Assembly: GCF_007829875.1 (NCBI RefSeq)
Contig: NZ_VIWV01000001.1
Location: 4,124,501 to 4,188,500, forward strand
Direction of reading: 5' to 3'
Source: Streptomyces capillispiralis
GTDB taxonomy: Bacteria; Actinomycetota; Actinomycetes; Streptomycetales; Streptomycetaceae
DNA: 64,000 bases
The translations under genes and the position numbers were made by a program. The notes below the pieces were generated by a model. It was not told the DNA's origin. It searched no databases and worked only from the letters and a program-made list of their open reading frames with translations. Positions 13,862 to 22,097 of this stretch are shown in pieces; positions within the stretch are counted from its first letter, which is position 1, and the number at the start of each line of letters is the position of its first letter.

Positions 13862-15463
13862 ATGCGAACCGATTCCTCTCCCGGCACCCTGCCGGCGCGG
13901 GAGCACCTCCCGGCCGCCGGAGCCGGTACGCCGGTCCTGGACGTAGTGATCCCCGTCTACAACGAGGAGAAGGACCTCAAGCCGTGCGTCCGCAGACTGC
14001 ACGAGCACCTCACCCGCACCTTCCCGTACGCGTTCCGCATCACGATCGCCGACAACGCGTCCACGGACAGCACCCCGCACGTGGCCGCGCGACTGGCGGA
14101 ACGGATCGCGGAGGTGCGCTCCGTCCGACTGGAGCAGAAGGGACGCGGCCGGGCGCTGCGCACCGTCTGGTCGGGCTCGGACGCCCCCGTCCTCGCCTAC
14201 ATGGACGTCGACCTGTCCACCGACCTCAACGCCCTGCTGCCGCTGGTCGCCCCGCTGATCTCCGGCCACTCGGACCTCGCCATCGGCTCCCGGCTGAGCC
14301 GCAGCTCACGGGTGGTGCGGGGCGCCAAGCGGGAGTTCATCAGCCGCTCGTACAACTTGATCCTTCGCGGCTCGCTCCAGGCCCGCTTCTCCGACGCGCA
14401 GTGCGGGTTCAAGGCGATCCGCCGGGACGTGGCCCAGGTGCTGCTGCCGCTGGTGGAGGACAGCGGCTGGTTCTTCGACACGGAGCTGCTGGTGCTCGCC
14501 GAGCGCGCGGGGCTGCGGATCCACGAGGTGCCCGTCGACTGGGTCGACGACCCCGACTCCACCGTGCACATCGTGAAGACGGCGACCGACGACCTCAAGG
14601 GCGTCTGGCGGGTCGACAGGGCCCTGGCCACCGGGGCGCTGCCGCTGGACCGGCTCGCCCGCCCCTTCGGTGACGACCCCCGTGACCGGGACATCAAGGA
14701 CGTACCCCAGGGACTGGCCCGGCAGTTGGTCGGATTCTGCGTCGTCGGCGCCCTGTCCACCCTGTTCTACCTGCTGCTCTACAGCGGCTTCCGGTCCTTC
14801 GCCGGCTCCCAGACCGCCAACGGACTCGCCCTGCTGGTCTCGGCGGTCGCCAACACCGCCGCCAACCGGCGGCTCACCTTCGGCGTGCGGGGGCGGGGCG
14901 GGGCCGTACGGCACCAGGCGCAGGGGCTCGTCGTCTTCGGCATCGGGCTCGCGCTGACCAGCGGCTCGCTCGCCGCGCTCGACACGGCGAGCAGCGACCC
15001 CGCCCACTCCACCGAGTTGGCGGTCCTCGTCGCCGCCAACCTCGCGGCGACGGTGCTCCGCTTCCTCCTCTTCCGGGCGTGGGTGTTCCCGGACCGGGGC
15101 CGCTCGGCCGACGCGCCCTCCCTTTCCTGGCAGGACGCGCCCTCGGCCCCCTCTCGGCAGGGCGCTCCCGCCGCTCCCTCCTGGCAGGACGCGACCACAC
15201 CGCTCCGGCCGGTCCGCGCCCCCCTGCCCACCTCCCGCCCGTCCTTCCGGAACGCCCAGACCAGCCAGGTCACCGAGGTCACCTCAGCCACCCCAGCCAC
15301 CCAAGGCCCGCAGGCCACCCACGCCGTCCCGCCCCTCCAGGAGAGCCGACCCACCCCGCCCCTCCAGGAGAGCCGACCCATCTCGCCCCTCCAGGAGAGC
15401 CGGCCCACCCCGCCCCTCCCGTCCCGCCCTTCCACCGACAACGACCCGAGGGACTTCTCATGA
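13862..15463 (+). CDS. GT2 glycosyltransferase fused to a GtrA-like membrane domain
   Basis: A 533-aa protein. Residues 25-240 are a family-2 glycosyltransferase of the polyprenyl-phosphate type: VLDVVIPVYNEEKDL, NASTDST and the DXD-like MDVDLST at 114-120. Residues about 285-410 are a GtrA-like four-helix membrane domain (RQLVGFCVVGALSTLFYLL). The last 110 residues are a Pro/Gln/Ser tail with three nearly identical 9-residue repeats, PLQESRPTP. The fusion should load a sugar onto undecaprenyl phosphate and flip it for the next gene, a PMT/ArnT-type transferase. The pairing recalls YkcC/YkcB of Bacillus. Stop and next start overlap (ATGA). The sugar and acceptor are unknown. Confidence 0.85.
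   Translation: MRTDSSPGTLPAREHLPAAGAGTPVLDVVIPVYNEEKDLKPCVRRLHEHLTRTFPYAFRITIADNASTDSTPHVAARLAERIAEVRSVRLEQKGRGRALRTVWSGSDAPVLAYMDVDLSTDLNALLPLVAPLISGHSDLAIGSRLSRSSRVVRGAKREFISRSYNLILRGSLQARFSDAQCGFKAIRRDVAQVLLPLVEDSGWFFDTELLVLAERAGLRIHEVPVDWVDDPDSTVHIVKTATDDLKGVWRVDRALATGALPLDRLARPFGDDPRDRDIKDVPQGLARQLVGFCVVGALSTLFYLLLYSGFRSFAGSQTANGLALLVSAVANTAANRRLTFGVRGRGGAVRHQAQGLVVFGIGLALTSGSLAALDTASSDPAHSTELAVLVAANLAATVLRFLLFRAWVFPDRGRSADAPSLSWQDAPSAPSRQGAPAAPSWQDATTPLRPVRAPLPTSRPSFRNAQTSQVTEVTSATPATQGPQATHAVPPLQESRPTPPLQESRPISPLQESRPTPPLPSRPSTDNDPRDFS
15331..15411 (+). repeat. three 27-bp in-frame tandem repeats
   Basis: Period 27 bp at 15331-15357, 15358-15384 and 15385-15411, encoding PLQESRPTP-type nonapeptides in the C-terminal tail of the GT2 protein. 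Copies differ at two or three bases. Such repeats expand and contract by slippage, so the tail length should vary between strains. Confidence 0.8.
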
Positions 15464-17670
15464 CCACCCCGTATGACCGGACGAGTCCCCCGGCGGACCC
15501 CGCCACCTGGGAACCCCCGCTTCCGACGGCGCCCCGTCACACCGCGTCCACCCCCGCGCCGAGTGAACCCCGGCCGCCCCTGCCCCGCAGAGTGTGGCGC
15601 GGCCGGCCCGAGGACCCCCGCTGGGTGCGCCCGGCCTTCCTCGGACTGCTGCTGGTGACCGGCCTGCTCTACCTCTACGACCTGAGCGCCTCCGGATACG
15701 CCAACTCGTTCTACTCGGCGGCCGTCCAGGCGGGCAGCCAGTCCTGGAAGGCGTTCTTCTTCGGCTCGCTGGACGCGGCGAACGCCATCACCGTCGACAA
15801 GCCGCCGGCCTCGCTGTGGCCGATGGAGCTCTCGGTCAGGATCTTCGGCCTGAACTCCTGGGCGATCCTCGTCCCCGAGGTGCTCATGGGCGTCGCCACG
15901 GTCGCCGTGGTGTACGCGGCCGTCCGGCGCCGTTTCGGCCCGGCGGCCGGACTGATCGCGGGGACGGTCCTCGCGCTGACGCCCGTCGCGGCGCTGATGT
16001 TCCGGTTCAACAACCCGGACGCGATGCTGGCGCTGCTGATGTCCCTCGCCTGCTCCCTCGTGGTGCGCGCGCTGGAGGACGGCCGGACCAAGTGGCTGGT
16101 GTGGGCCGGGGCCGCCATCGGCTTCGCGTTCCTCGCCAAGACCCTCCAGGCCTTCCTGATCCTCCCGGCCCTCGCCCTCGTCTACGGGGTCTGCGCCCCG
16201 GTGCGGCTGCGGAAGCGGCTGGGGCAGCTGGCGCTGGCGACCGTCGCGCTGGTCGTCTCCGGCGGCTGGTGGGTGGCGGTCGTCGAACTGTGGCCCGCGT
16301 CCTCGCGGCCGTACGTCGGCGGCTCGCAGAACAACAGCTTCCTGGAGCTGACCTTCGGCTACAACGGGCTCGGCCGGCTCAACGGCGAGGAGACCGGCAG
16401 CGTCGGCGGCGGTGGCGGCATGGGCGGCGGAGGACAGTGGGGCGAGACCGGCTGGGACCGGATGTTCACCTCCGAGATTGGCGGCCAGATCTCCTGGCTG
16501 CTGCCCGCCGCGCTGATCCTGCTCGTCGCGGGCCTGTTCCTCACCCGCAGGGCCGCACGGACCGACCTGGCCCGCGCCTCCTTCCTGGTGTGGGGCGGCT
16601 CGCTGCTGATGACCGCGGTGGTCTTCAGCTACATGGCCGGCATCTTCCACCAGTACTACACGGTGGCGCTCGCCCCCTACCTCGCGGCCGTGGTCGGCAT
16701 GGGCGCGGCGGCCCTGTGGGAGAAGCGGCACGCGCTCTGGGCCTCGCTCGCCCTCGCGGCCGCCGTCACGGCCACGGCCGCCTGGGGGTACGTGCTGCTC
16801 AACCGCACGCCCGACTACCTGCCGTGGCTGAAGTGGCTGGTGCTGGTCGGGGGACTGACCGCGGCGCTCGGGCTGGTCTTCGCCGGCAGGCTGGGGCCGC
16901 GGCTGGCCCTGTCGGCGGCGGGGCTGGGGCTGATCGCGGCGCTGGCCGGGCCGACGGCGTACACCCTGAGCACCGTGCAGGAGCCGCACACCGGTTCCAT
17001 CGTCACCGCCGGTCCGGCGGGGGCGGGCATGGGCGGCGGTCCCCGCGGGGGTGGCGGCTTCCCCGGCGGGGGCGGCAACCAGCAGGGCGGTCCGGACGGC
17101 CGGACCCCGCCCGGCGCGGGCGGCACCGGCACCGGCGGCTTCCCGGGGGGCGGCCCGACGGGCCAGAACAACCAGAAGGGGGGAAGCAACCAGAACGGGG
17201 GAGGGACCCAGAACGGCCAGAACGGCCGGACCGCGCCCACCGCCCCCGGCGGCAGCGCCGAGGGAGGCATGCCGGGAGGAGGAGGCGGCGGCATGGGCGG
17301 TCTCCTCGGCGGCGCGGACGTCGACGCCGAGGCCCGGGAACTGCTGGAGGCCGACGCCGGCGACTACACCTGGGCCGCCGCCGCCATCGGCGCCCAGAAC
17401 GCCGCGAGCTACCAACTCGCCACCGGTGAGCCCGTGATGGCGATCGGCGGCTTCAACGGCACCGACCCGTCCCCGACCCTCGCCCAGTTCCAGGAGTACG
17501 TGGCGGAAGGGAAGATCCACTACTTCGTCTCCGGCGGCGGCATGGGCGGCGGTGGCGGTGACTCCGGCACCTCCGCGCAGATCGCGACCTGGGTGGCGGA
17601 GAACTTCGAGGAAGTGACGGCCGGTACGGCGACCTTCTACGACCTCACGCAGAAGACGAGCGGCGACTGA
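15460..17670 (+). CDS. PMT/ArnT-family membrane glycosyltransferase (YkcB-like)
   Basis: A 736-aa polytopic membrane protein starting at ATG 15460, overlapping the previous stop. After a 60-residue Pro-rich cytosolic head it has about 11-12 membrane helices. The first extracytoplasmic loop holds the conserved VDKPPASLW motif, whose Asp is the catalytic acidic residue of PMT/ArnT enzymes. Further FNNPDAMLALL and HQYYTVALAPY motifs are typical of the YkcA/YkcB group. Between about residues 515 and 620 there is an extracellular Gly/Asn/Gln low-complexity segment, followed by a C-terminal globular part (LLEADAGDYTWAAA, then IHYFVSGGG) resembling the YkcA_YkcB-like C-terminal domain. It should transfer a sugar from polyprenyl phosphate to an exported acceptor, using the product of the upstream GT2 protein. 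Confidence 0.85.
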   Translation: MTTPYDRTSPPADPATWEPPLPTAPRHTASTPAPSEPRPPLPRRVWRGRPEDPRWVRPAFLGLLLVTGLLYLYDLSASGYANSFYSAAVQAGSQSWKAFFFGSLDAANAITVDKPPASLWPMELSVRIFGLNSWAILVPEVLMGVATVAVVYAAVRRRFGPAAGLIAGTVLALTPVAALMFRFNNPDAMLALLMSLACSLVVRALEDGRTKWLVWAGAAIGFAFLAKTLQAFLILPALALVYGVCAPVRLRKRLGQLALATVALVVSGGWWVAVVELWPASSRPYVGGSQNNSFLELTFGYNGLGRLNGEETGSVGGGGGMGGGGQWGETGWDRMFTSEIGGQISWLLPAALILLVAGLFLTRRAARTDLARASFLVWGGSLLMTAVVFSYMAGIFHQYYTVALAPYLAAVVGMGAAALWEKRHALWASLALAAAVTATAAWGYVLLNRTPDYLPWLKWLVLVGGLTAALGLVFAGRLGPRLALSAAGLGLIAALAGPTAYTLSTVQEPHTGSIVTAGPAGAGMGGGPRGGGGFPGGGGNQQGGPDGRTPPGAGGTGTGGFPGGGPTGQNNQKGGSNQNGGGTQNGQNGRTAPTAPGGSAEGGMPGGGGGGMGGLLGGADVDAEARELLEADAGDYTWAAAAIGAQNAASYQLATGEPVMAIGGFNGTDPSPTLAQFQEYVAEGKIHYFVSGGGMGGGGGDSGTSAQIATWVAENFEEVTAGTATFYDLTQKTSGD

Positions 17671-17756
17671 CGGCCGACACCCACCGGTGACGACGGGCGA
17701 GGGCGCTGGCGCCACGGCACGCCACCACCCTCACCCGTTCGCCCCGCCCGCCCGAG

Positions 17757-17792
17757 CTGTACGCCGTACAGGAGCTGTTCTACGCTGTACAG
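17757..17792. promoter_or_regulatory. TetR-type operator repeats at a leaderless promoter
   Basis: The palindrome CTGTACGCCGTACAG (17757-17771) is followed by a second, partial copy, CTGTTCTACGCTGTACAG (17775-17792), which ends next to the ATG of the efflux gene. A -10-like TACGCT (17781-17786) is placed 7 nt before the ATG, which suggests a leaderless transcript whose start is covered by the operator. The TetR gene downstream of the pump is the probable binder. Confidence 0.7.
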
Positions 17793-17793
17793 C

Positions 17794-19317
17794 ATGACGG
17801 CATCACCTCAGGAGCGCGCCCCCGGCCGGTCCCCCGACCAGGCGGTTCCGCAGCCCCAGGGCCACGCGCGGCGCTGGCTGATCCTGGGAGTCATCTGCCT
17901 CGCCCAGCTCACCGTGCTGCTGGACAACACCGTCCTGAACGTGGCGATCCCCTCCCTCACCCGGGAGCTGGACGCCTCCACCGCCGACATCCAGTGGATG
18001 ATCAACGCCTACTCCCTGGTGCAGTCGGGGCTGCTGCTCACCGCGGGCAACGCCGCCGACCGCTACGGCCGCAAGCGGATGCTGCTCGTGGGCCTGGCCC
18101 TGTTCGGCGCGGGCTCGCTGGGGGCCGGACTGGCTCAGTCCGCGGGCCAGTTGATCGCCGCGCGGGCCGGCATGGGGATCGGCGGCGCGCTGCTGCTGAC
18201 CACGACCCTCGCCGTCGTGATGCAGATCTTCACGCACGAGGAGCAGCCCAGGGCGATCGGCATCTGGGCCGCCGTCAACTCGCTGGGGTTCGCGGCCGGG
18301 CCGCTGGTCGGCGGGTTCATCCTGAACCACTTCTGGTGGGGTGCCATCTTCCTGGTCAACCTGCCGGTCGTGGCCCTCGCCCTGGCCGCCGTCACCGCCT
18401 ACGTCCCCGAGTCCAGGAACCGCCGGGGCGACCGGCCCGACCTGGCAGGCGCCGTGCTCTCCACCATCGGCATGGCGTCCCTCGTGTACGCGATCATCTC
18501 GGGACCCGAGCACGGCTGGACCTCGGGCCGGGTGCTGGGCACGGCGGCCGCGGCCGTGGCGGTGCTCGGCGCCTTCGCGTACTGGGAGAGCCGCATCCCC
18601 CACCCGATGCTCGACCCGCACTTCTTCCGCAACCGCCGCTTCACCGCCTCCGTCGGCGGTCTGGTGCTGATCACCTTCGGCATGGGCGGCGCGCTCTTCC
18701 TGCTCACCCAGTACCTGCAGTTCGTCCTCGGCTACGGCCCCCTGGAGGCCGGCCTGCGCACCGCGCCGATGGCGCTGACCGTCGTCGCCCTCAACTTCAC
18801 CGGCGTGGCCACGACGTGGTCGGCGCGGATGGGCACCCCGGTCTCCATCGCCCTCGGCATGGGGCTGATGGCGGCCGGGCTGGTGTCGATCGCCACCCTC
18901 ACCGAGCACGGTTACGCCGGCACCCTGCTCGGCCTGGTGCTGATCGGGGCGGGCACGGCCGTCGGCAGCCCGGTCATGTCGCACGCGATCATGAGTTCCA
19001 TCCCGCGCGAGAAGGCGGGCGTCGGCGCGGGGATCAACGGCACCCTCGCCGAGTTCGGCACCGGGCTCGGGGTCGCCGTGCTGGGTGCGGTGCTCAACGC
19101 GCGGTTCGCGGCACTGGTCCCGGTCGCGGCGAGCTCGCTGCCGGTGGCGCTGGCCGCGGCGGGCTCGGACGGCGAGCGGGCGCGCATCACCGGCGCGTTC
19201 TCCTCCGGGCTGGAGACGAGTCTGCTGGTGGGGGCGCTGGCCGTGCTGCTGGGCGGGTTGATCGCGGCGGCGTTGCTGCGCCGGGCGGACCGGGCAGACT
19301 CCGGGGAGAAGGCCTGA
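17794..19317 (+). CDS. DHA2 (EmrB/QacA) family drug efflux MFS transporter
   Basis: A 507-aa integral membrane protein with 14 predicted helices. Family motifs are DNTVLNVAIPSLTRELDAS near 42-60 (motif D1 of the 14-TM group), DRYGRKR near 89-95 (motif A) and LGFAAGPLVGGFI (motif C-like, antiporter signature). It exports drugs or self-made metabolites by proton antiport. ATG 17794 directly follows the operator palindrome, so the message is probably leaderless. A TetR-family repressor gene follows 97 bp downstream on the same strand, the usual arrangement of substrate-induced pumps. Substrate cannot be predicted. Confidence 0.88.
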   Translation: MTASPQERAPGRSPDQAVPQPQGHARRWLILGVICLAQLTVLLDNTVLNVAIPSLTRELDASTADIQWMINAYSLVQSGLLLTAGNAADRYGRKRMLLVGLALFGAGSLGAGLAQSAGQLIAARAGMGIGGALLLTTTLAVVMQIFTHEEQPRAIGIWAAVNSLGFAAGPLVGGFILNHFWWGAIFLVNLPVVALALAAVTAYVPESRNRRGDRPDLAGAVLSTIGMASLVYAIISGPEHGWTSGRVLGTAAAAVAVLGAFAYWESRIPHPMLDPHFFRNRRFTASVGGLVLITFGMGGALFLLTQYLQFVLGYGPLEAGLRTAPMALTVVALNFTGVATTWSARMGTPVSIALGMGLMAAGLVSIATLTEHGYAGTLLGLVLIGAGTAVGSPVMSHAIMSSIPREKAGVGAGINGTLAEFGTGLGVAVLGAVLNARFAALVPVAASSLPVALAAAGSDGERARITGAFSSGLETSLLVGALAVLLGGLIAAALLRRADRADSGEKA

Positions 19318-19414
19318 GCGCCGGGGCGGTCCGCGGGGGGACGGGCGTCCTGGAGCGCCCCTCGCGGGGGGTGCCCGGTACGAACCGGCGTCGGGGAGTC
19401 GAGGAAGGTGCGCC

Positions 19415-20194
19415 ATGGTGAGGGCAGACCAGCGGTCCGGGCGCGGGGCGCGGTCCAGTGTCTGGCTGGAGGGCAGGGCCGCCCGCCGGGGCGGACGCGG
19501 CGGCGGACAGCCGTCGGGGCTGGACCGGGAGCGGATCACCGGGGCCACCGTGCGGCTGCTGGACGCCGAGGGCCTGGACCGGTTCTCCATGCGCCGGCTC
19601 GCCGCCGAACTGCAGGTGACGGCGATGTCCGTCTACTGGTACGTCGACACCAAGGACGACCTCCTCGAACTCGCCCTGGACGCGGTCTTCGGCGAGCCCG
19701 CGCTGCCCGATCCGGCCGCCGACGAGGACTGGCGCGACCAGCTGCGCGCGCTCGCCCGGGAGTACCGCGCCCTGCTGGTGCGTCACCCGTGGCTGTCGCC
19801 GCTGGCCGGGAGGTACCTCAACATCGGGCCCAACGCGCTGGCGTTCTCCCAGGTGATGCAGCAGGTCGTCCGGAAGACGGGGCTGCCCGCGCGGGGGCTG
19901 ACCGGGGCCATCTCCGCCGTCTTCCAGTTCGTCTACGGCTACGGCACGATCGAGGGGCACTTCTTCGCCCGCGTCGCCTCGGCCGGCATGACCCCCGACG
20001 AGTACCACCGGCACGCCATGAGCGAGGTGACGCGGTCACCGGACGCCGCCGAGGTCATCGGGGAGTCCGCGAGGGTCATGGAGGCCCGCGGCGGCGACAC
20101 GGTCGAGGAGATGATGGAGCGGGACTTCGCCTTCGCCCTGGACCTGCTGGTCGCGGGCATCGAGGCGATGGTCGCCCGCGCCCGGGAGGACTGA
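19415..20194 (+). CDS. TetR-family transcriptional regulator with TetR_C domain
   Basis: A 259-aa protein. The helix-turn-helix lies at about residues 42-85 (ATVRLLDAEGLDRFSMRRLA, then VTAMSVYWYVDTKDDLL), preceded by a 35-residue Arg/Gly-rich extension. The C-terminal ligand domain resembles the tetracycline-repressor C group, with YGTIEGHFFAR and EMMERDFAFALDLLVAGIEAM. ATG 19415 has the ribosome site GAGGAAGG. It most likely represses the upstream DHA2 pump by binding the CTGTAC...GTACAG palindromes at 17757-17792. No similar site is seen directly before its own gene, so it may be co-transcribed with the pump. Confidence 0.85.
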   Translation: MVRADQRSGRGARSSVWLEGRAARRGGRGGGQPSGLDRERITGATVRLLDAEGLDRFSMRRLAAELQVTAMSVYWYVDTKDDLLELALDAVFGEPALPDPAADEDWRDQLRALAREYRALLVRHPWLSPLAGRYLNIGPNALAFSQVMQQVVRKTGLPARGLTGAISAVFQFVYGYGTIEGHFFARVASAGMTPDEYHRHAMSEVTRSPDAAEVIGESARVMEARGGDTVEEMMERDFAFALDLLVAGIEAMVARARED

Positions 20195-20309
20195 GGGCCG
20201 GTACCGAGGGCCGATCCCGAGATGCCGGGCGGGCCGGACCGGGCAACCGGACCGAGCAGGCCGGACTGGGCGGGCTCACGCGCCTCCAGGCGCCCACGCG
20301 CCTCCGGGC

Positions 20310-20780
20310 CTACTCCCCTTCGGCCAGCCGCGCCGGGAACCCGCCGGTGGCCACCGGACCCCAGCGCTCCGGGGTGACGCGGATGAGGGACTTGCCCTGC
20401 TTGACCATCGCCTGCCGGTACTCGTCCCAGTCGGGGTGCTCCCCGGCGATGTTCCGGTAGTACTCCACCAGCGGCTCCACGGACTCGGGCGCATCCACCA
20501 CCTCGGCGGTGCCGTCGATCTGCACCCAGGGCCCGTTCCACTCGTCGCTGAGGACGATCAGGCTCACCCGGGGGTCCCGCCTGGCGTTGCGGGTCTTGGC
20601 ACGCTCGGGATAGGTGGAGACCACGATCCGGCCCGAGTCGTCGACCCCGCAGGTCAGCGGTGAGCCCTGGGGGCCGCCGTCGGCGCGCCGGGTGAGCAGG
20701 ATCGCGCGGTGCCGGGGCCGTACGAAGTCGAGCAACTCGTCGAGGGAGACGCGGGTGTTCGTCGCGATGTTCGGTGCCAT
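20310..20780 (-). CDS. PPOX-class F420/FMN-dependent oxidoreductase
   Basis: A 156-aa split-barrel protein. Conserved features are LLDFVRPRHRAILLTRRADG, QGSPLTCGVDDSGRIVVSTY, TRNARRDPRVSLIVL and WVQIDGTAEVVD (each part of the pyridoxamine-oxidase-like fold). This length and the TRNARRDPR motif fit the F420-dependent TIGR03618-type subfamily common in Actinobacteria. It probably reduces a small unsaturated compound using F420H2 in the cytosol. The gene is transcribed leftward, and a STAS gene lies 9 bp upstream in the same direction, so they may be co-transcribed, although their functions are unrelated. Confidence 0.8.
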   Translation of the reverse strand: MAPNIATNTRVSLDELLDFVRPRHRAILLTRRADGGPQGSPLTCGVDDSGRIVVSTYPERAKTRNARRDPRVSLIVLSDEWNGPWVQIDGTAEVVDAPESVEPLVEYYRNIAGEHPDWDEYRQAMVKQGKSLIRVTPERWGPVATGGFPARLAEGE

Positions 20781-20789
20781 GGCGTCAGA

Positions 20790-21146
20790 CTAGGCCGCCA
20801 TCGCCTCGGCGACGTTGTCGTACACGGGGACGTCGCGGCGCAGGCCGGTCAGTTCCAGGACGCGGCTCGCCACGCTGTCCGGACGGGCCACCACGTACAC
20901 CCCGGTCCGGGGGCGCAGCAGCCGGCGCACGTCGTTGATGAGGCGGACGCCCTGGGAGTCCATGAACAGGGTCGCGGTGAGGTCGAGGACCACGATCCGG
21001 GGCCGGCGGCCCGAGGCGGGGCGGGCCCGGGACATGATCAGCGGCAGCAGCCCGTCCGCGTTGGAGAAGTCGATCTCGGGCGGGAACGGCAGCAGCACAC
21101 GCGCGGACGGACCGCGCGGTCCGGAGGACGACGGGAGGAAGGACAC
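20790..21146 (-). CDS. STAS-domain anti-sigma-factor antagonist
   Basis: A 118-aa protein consisting of one STAS domain. The key motif LFMDSQGVRLINDVRRLL carries the phosphorylatable Ser of the DSxG loop. GTG 21144-21146 is preferred because AGGTGA lies 5 nt upstream; an ATG at 21191 would add 15 residues without clear ribosome site. STAS proteins release sigma factors by binding unphosphorylated to RsbW-like anti-sigma kinases. The cognate kinase is not adjacent; the next gene, divergent, is a GAF-ANTAR protein. The partner sigma factor is unknown, though SigF and SigN, both of the SigB group, are encoded about 6 kb away. Confidence 0.75.
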   Translation of the reverse strand: MSFLPSSSGPRGPSARVLLPFPPEIDFSNADGLLPLIMSRARPASGRRPRIVVLDLTATLFMDSQGVRLINDVRRLLRPRTGVYVVARPDSVASRVLELTGLRRDVPVYDNVAEAMAA

Positions 21147-21338
21147 GGCACTCACCTGACAGACATGTGTCCGGGATTCCGGTAAGGCCACTTCCTGACC
21201 CGTCCACCCATTGCACCACGTCGGAGCGGATCAGCGGAAGCGGCTAAAGTTCTGTACGTCCTGTGCTCGCAGTCGGGAATGTGCTGCGGAGCTCTCCTGC
21301 GCACGGCCGGTCGGTCGTGCACGCCGAAGAGGTTCGTG

Positions 21339-22043
21339 GTGGCTGCGTCCCGGTTTTCTGATTTGCCCCGTTTTCCTGACGGTTTGGAACTGGCGGAAGC
21401 GCTTACGGCGGCGGCCCGTCGGCTGCACGACACCTCCAGCCCGGAGAGCACCCTCGACACCGCGGTCCGTCTCGCCGTGGACCTCGTGCCCGGCGCCGAC
21501 CACGTGGGCATCTCCGTGATCGAACGCAACAACGGGCGCCGCACGCTCGCCTGGACCGACGAGGTGGTGCGCGCCGCCGAGGACGGAGCCCCGGCGTCCG
21601 AGCACCGGCCGTACTGGCACCGCCTGTGGACCGCCCCGGTGGCCGCGGTCGAGGACAGCGAGGGGGACGAGGGCGAGGACACGCTGGCGGACCTGGGCCT
21701 GCGCTCCGTGCTGTCGCTGCGGCTGCGCGCCGACCGCCGCCGGCTGACCGTGCTCACCGCCTACGCCCGCAAGCCGCGGGCCTTCGACGAGACCGCGCTG
21801 CGCATCGGGCGGCTGTTCACCGCGCACGTCGGCATCGCCCTCGACTCCGCCACCGTGCGCGAACAGCTCACCGAGGCGATGCGCACCCGGGACCTGATCG
21901 GCCAGGCCACCGGCATCCTCATGGAACGCCTGGACATCGACGCGGCGGGCGCCTTCGACAGCCTGGTACGGGCCTCGCAGCGGGAGAACGTGAAACTGCG
22001 CGACCTCGCCCGCCGCGTCGTCGACGCCCACACCAACCCCTGA
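21339..22043 (+). CDS. GAF-ANTAR transcription antitermination-type regulator
   Basis: A 234-aa protein. Residues about 25-160 form a GAF domain (TAVRLAVDLVPGADHVGISV, later RSVLSLRLRADRRRLTVL), and the C-terminal 60 residues form an ANTAR RNA-binding domain (RTRDLIGQATGILMERLDID, then ENVKLRDLARRVVDAH). Such proteins bind paired hairpins in nascent RNA and prevent termination in response to a ligand or stress. Start: GTG 21339 lies 6 nt after AAGAGG; GTG 21336 is nearly as good. It is divergent from the STAS gene over 190 bp. Its RNA targets are not evident here. Confidence 0.8.
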   Translation: MAASRFSDLPRFPDGLELAEALTAAARRLHDTSSPESTLDTAVRLAVDLVPGADHVGISVIERNNGRRTLAWTDEVVRAAEDGAPASEHRPYWHRLWTAPVAAVEDSEGDEGEDTLADLGLRSVLSLRLRADRRRLTVLTAYARKPRAFDETALRIGRLFTAHVGIALDSATVREQLTEAMRTRDLIGQATGILMERLDIDAAGAFDSLVRASQRENVKLRDLARRVVDAHTNP

Positions 22044-22097
22044 CGTCCCCCGAAGGGGCGTAGGGCCACGGCGCTACAGAACCACCGGGCCACAGGA

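Noticed and set aside
14779..17715. 978-codon open frame on the minus strand
   Set aside because: High-G+C shadow frame opposite the glycosyltransferase genes; composition is Gly/Arg/Gln/His-biased with no motif.
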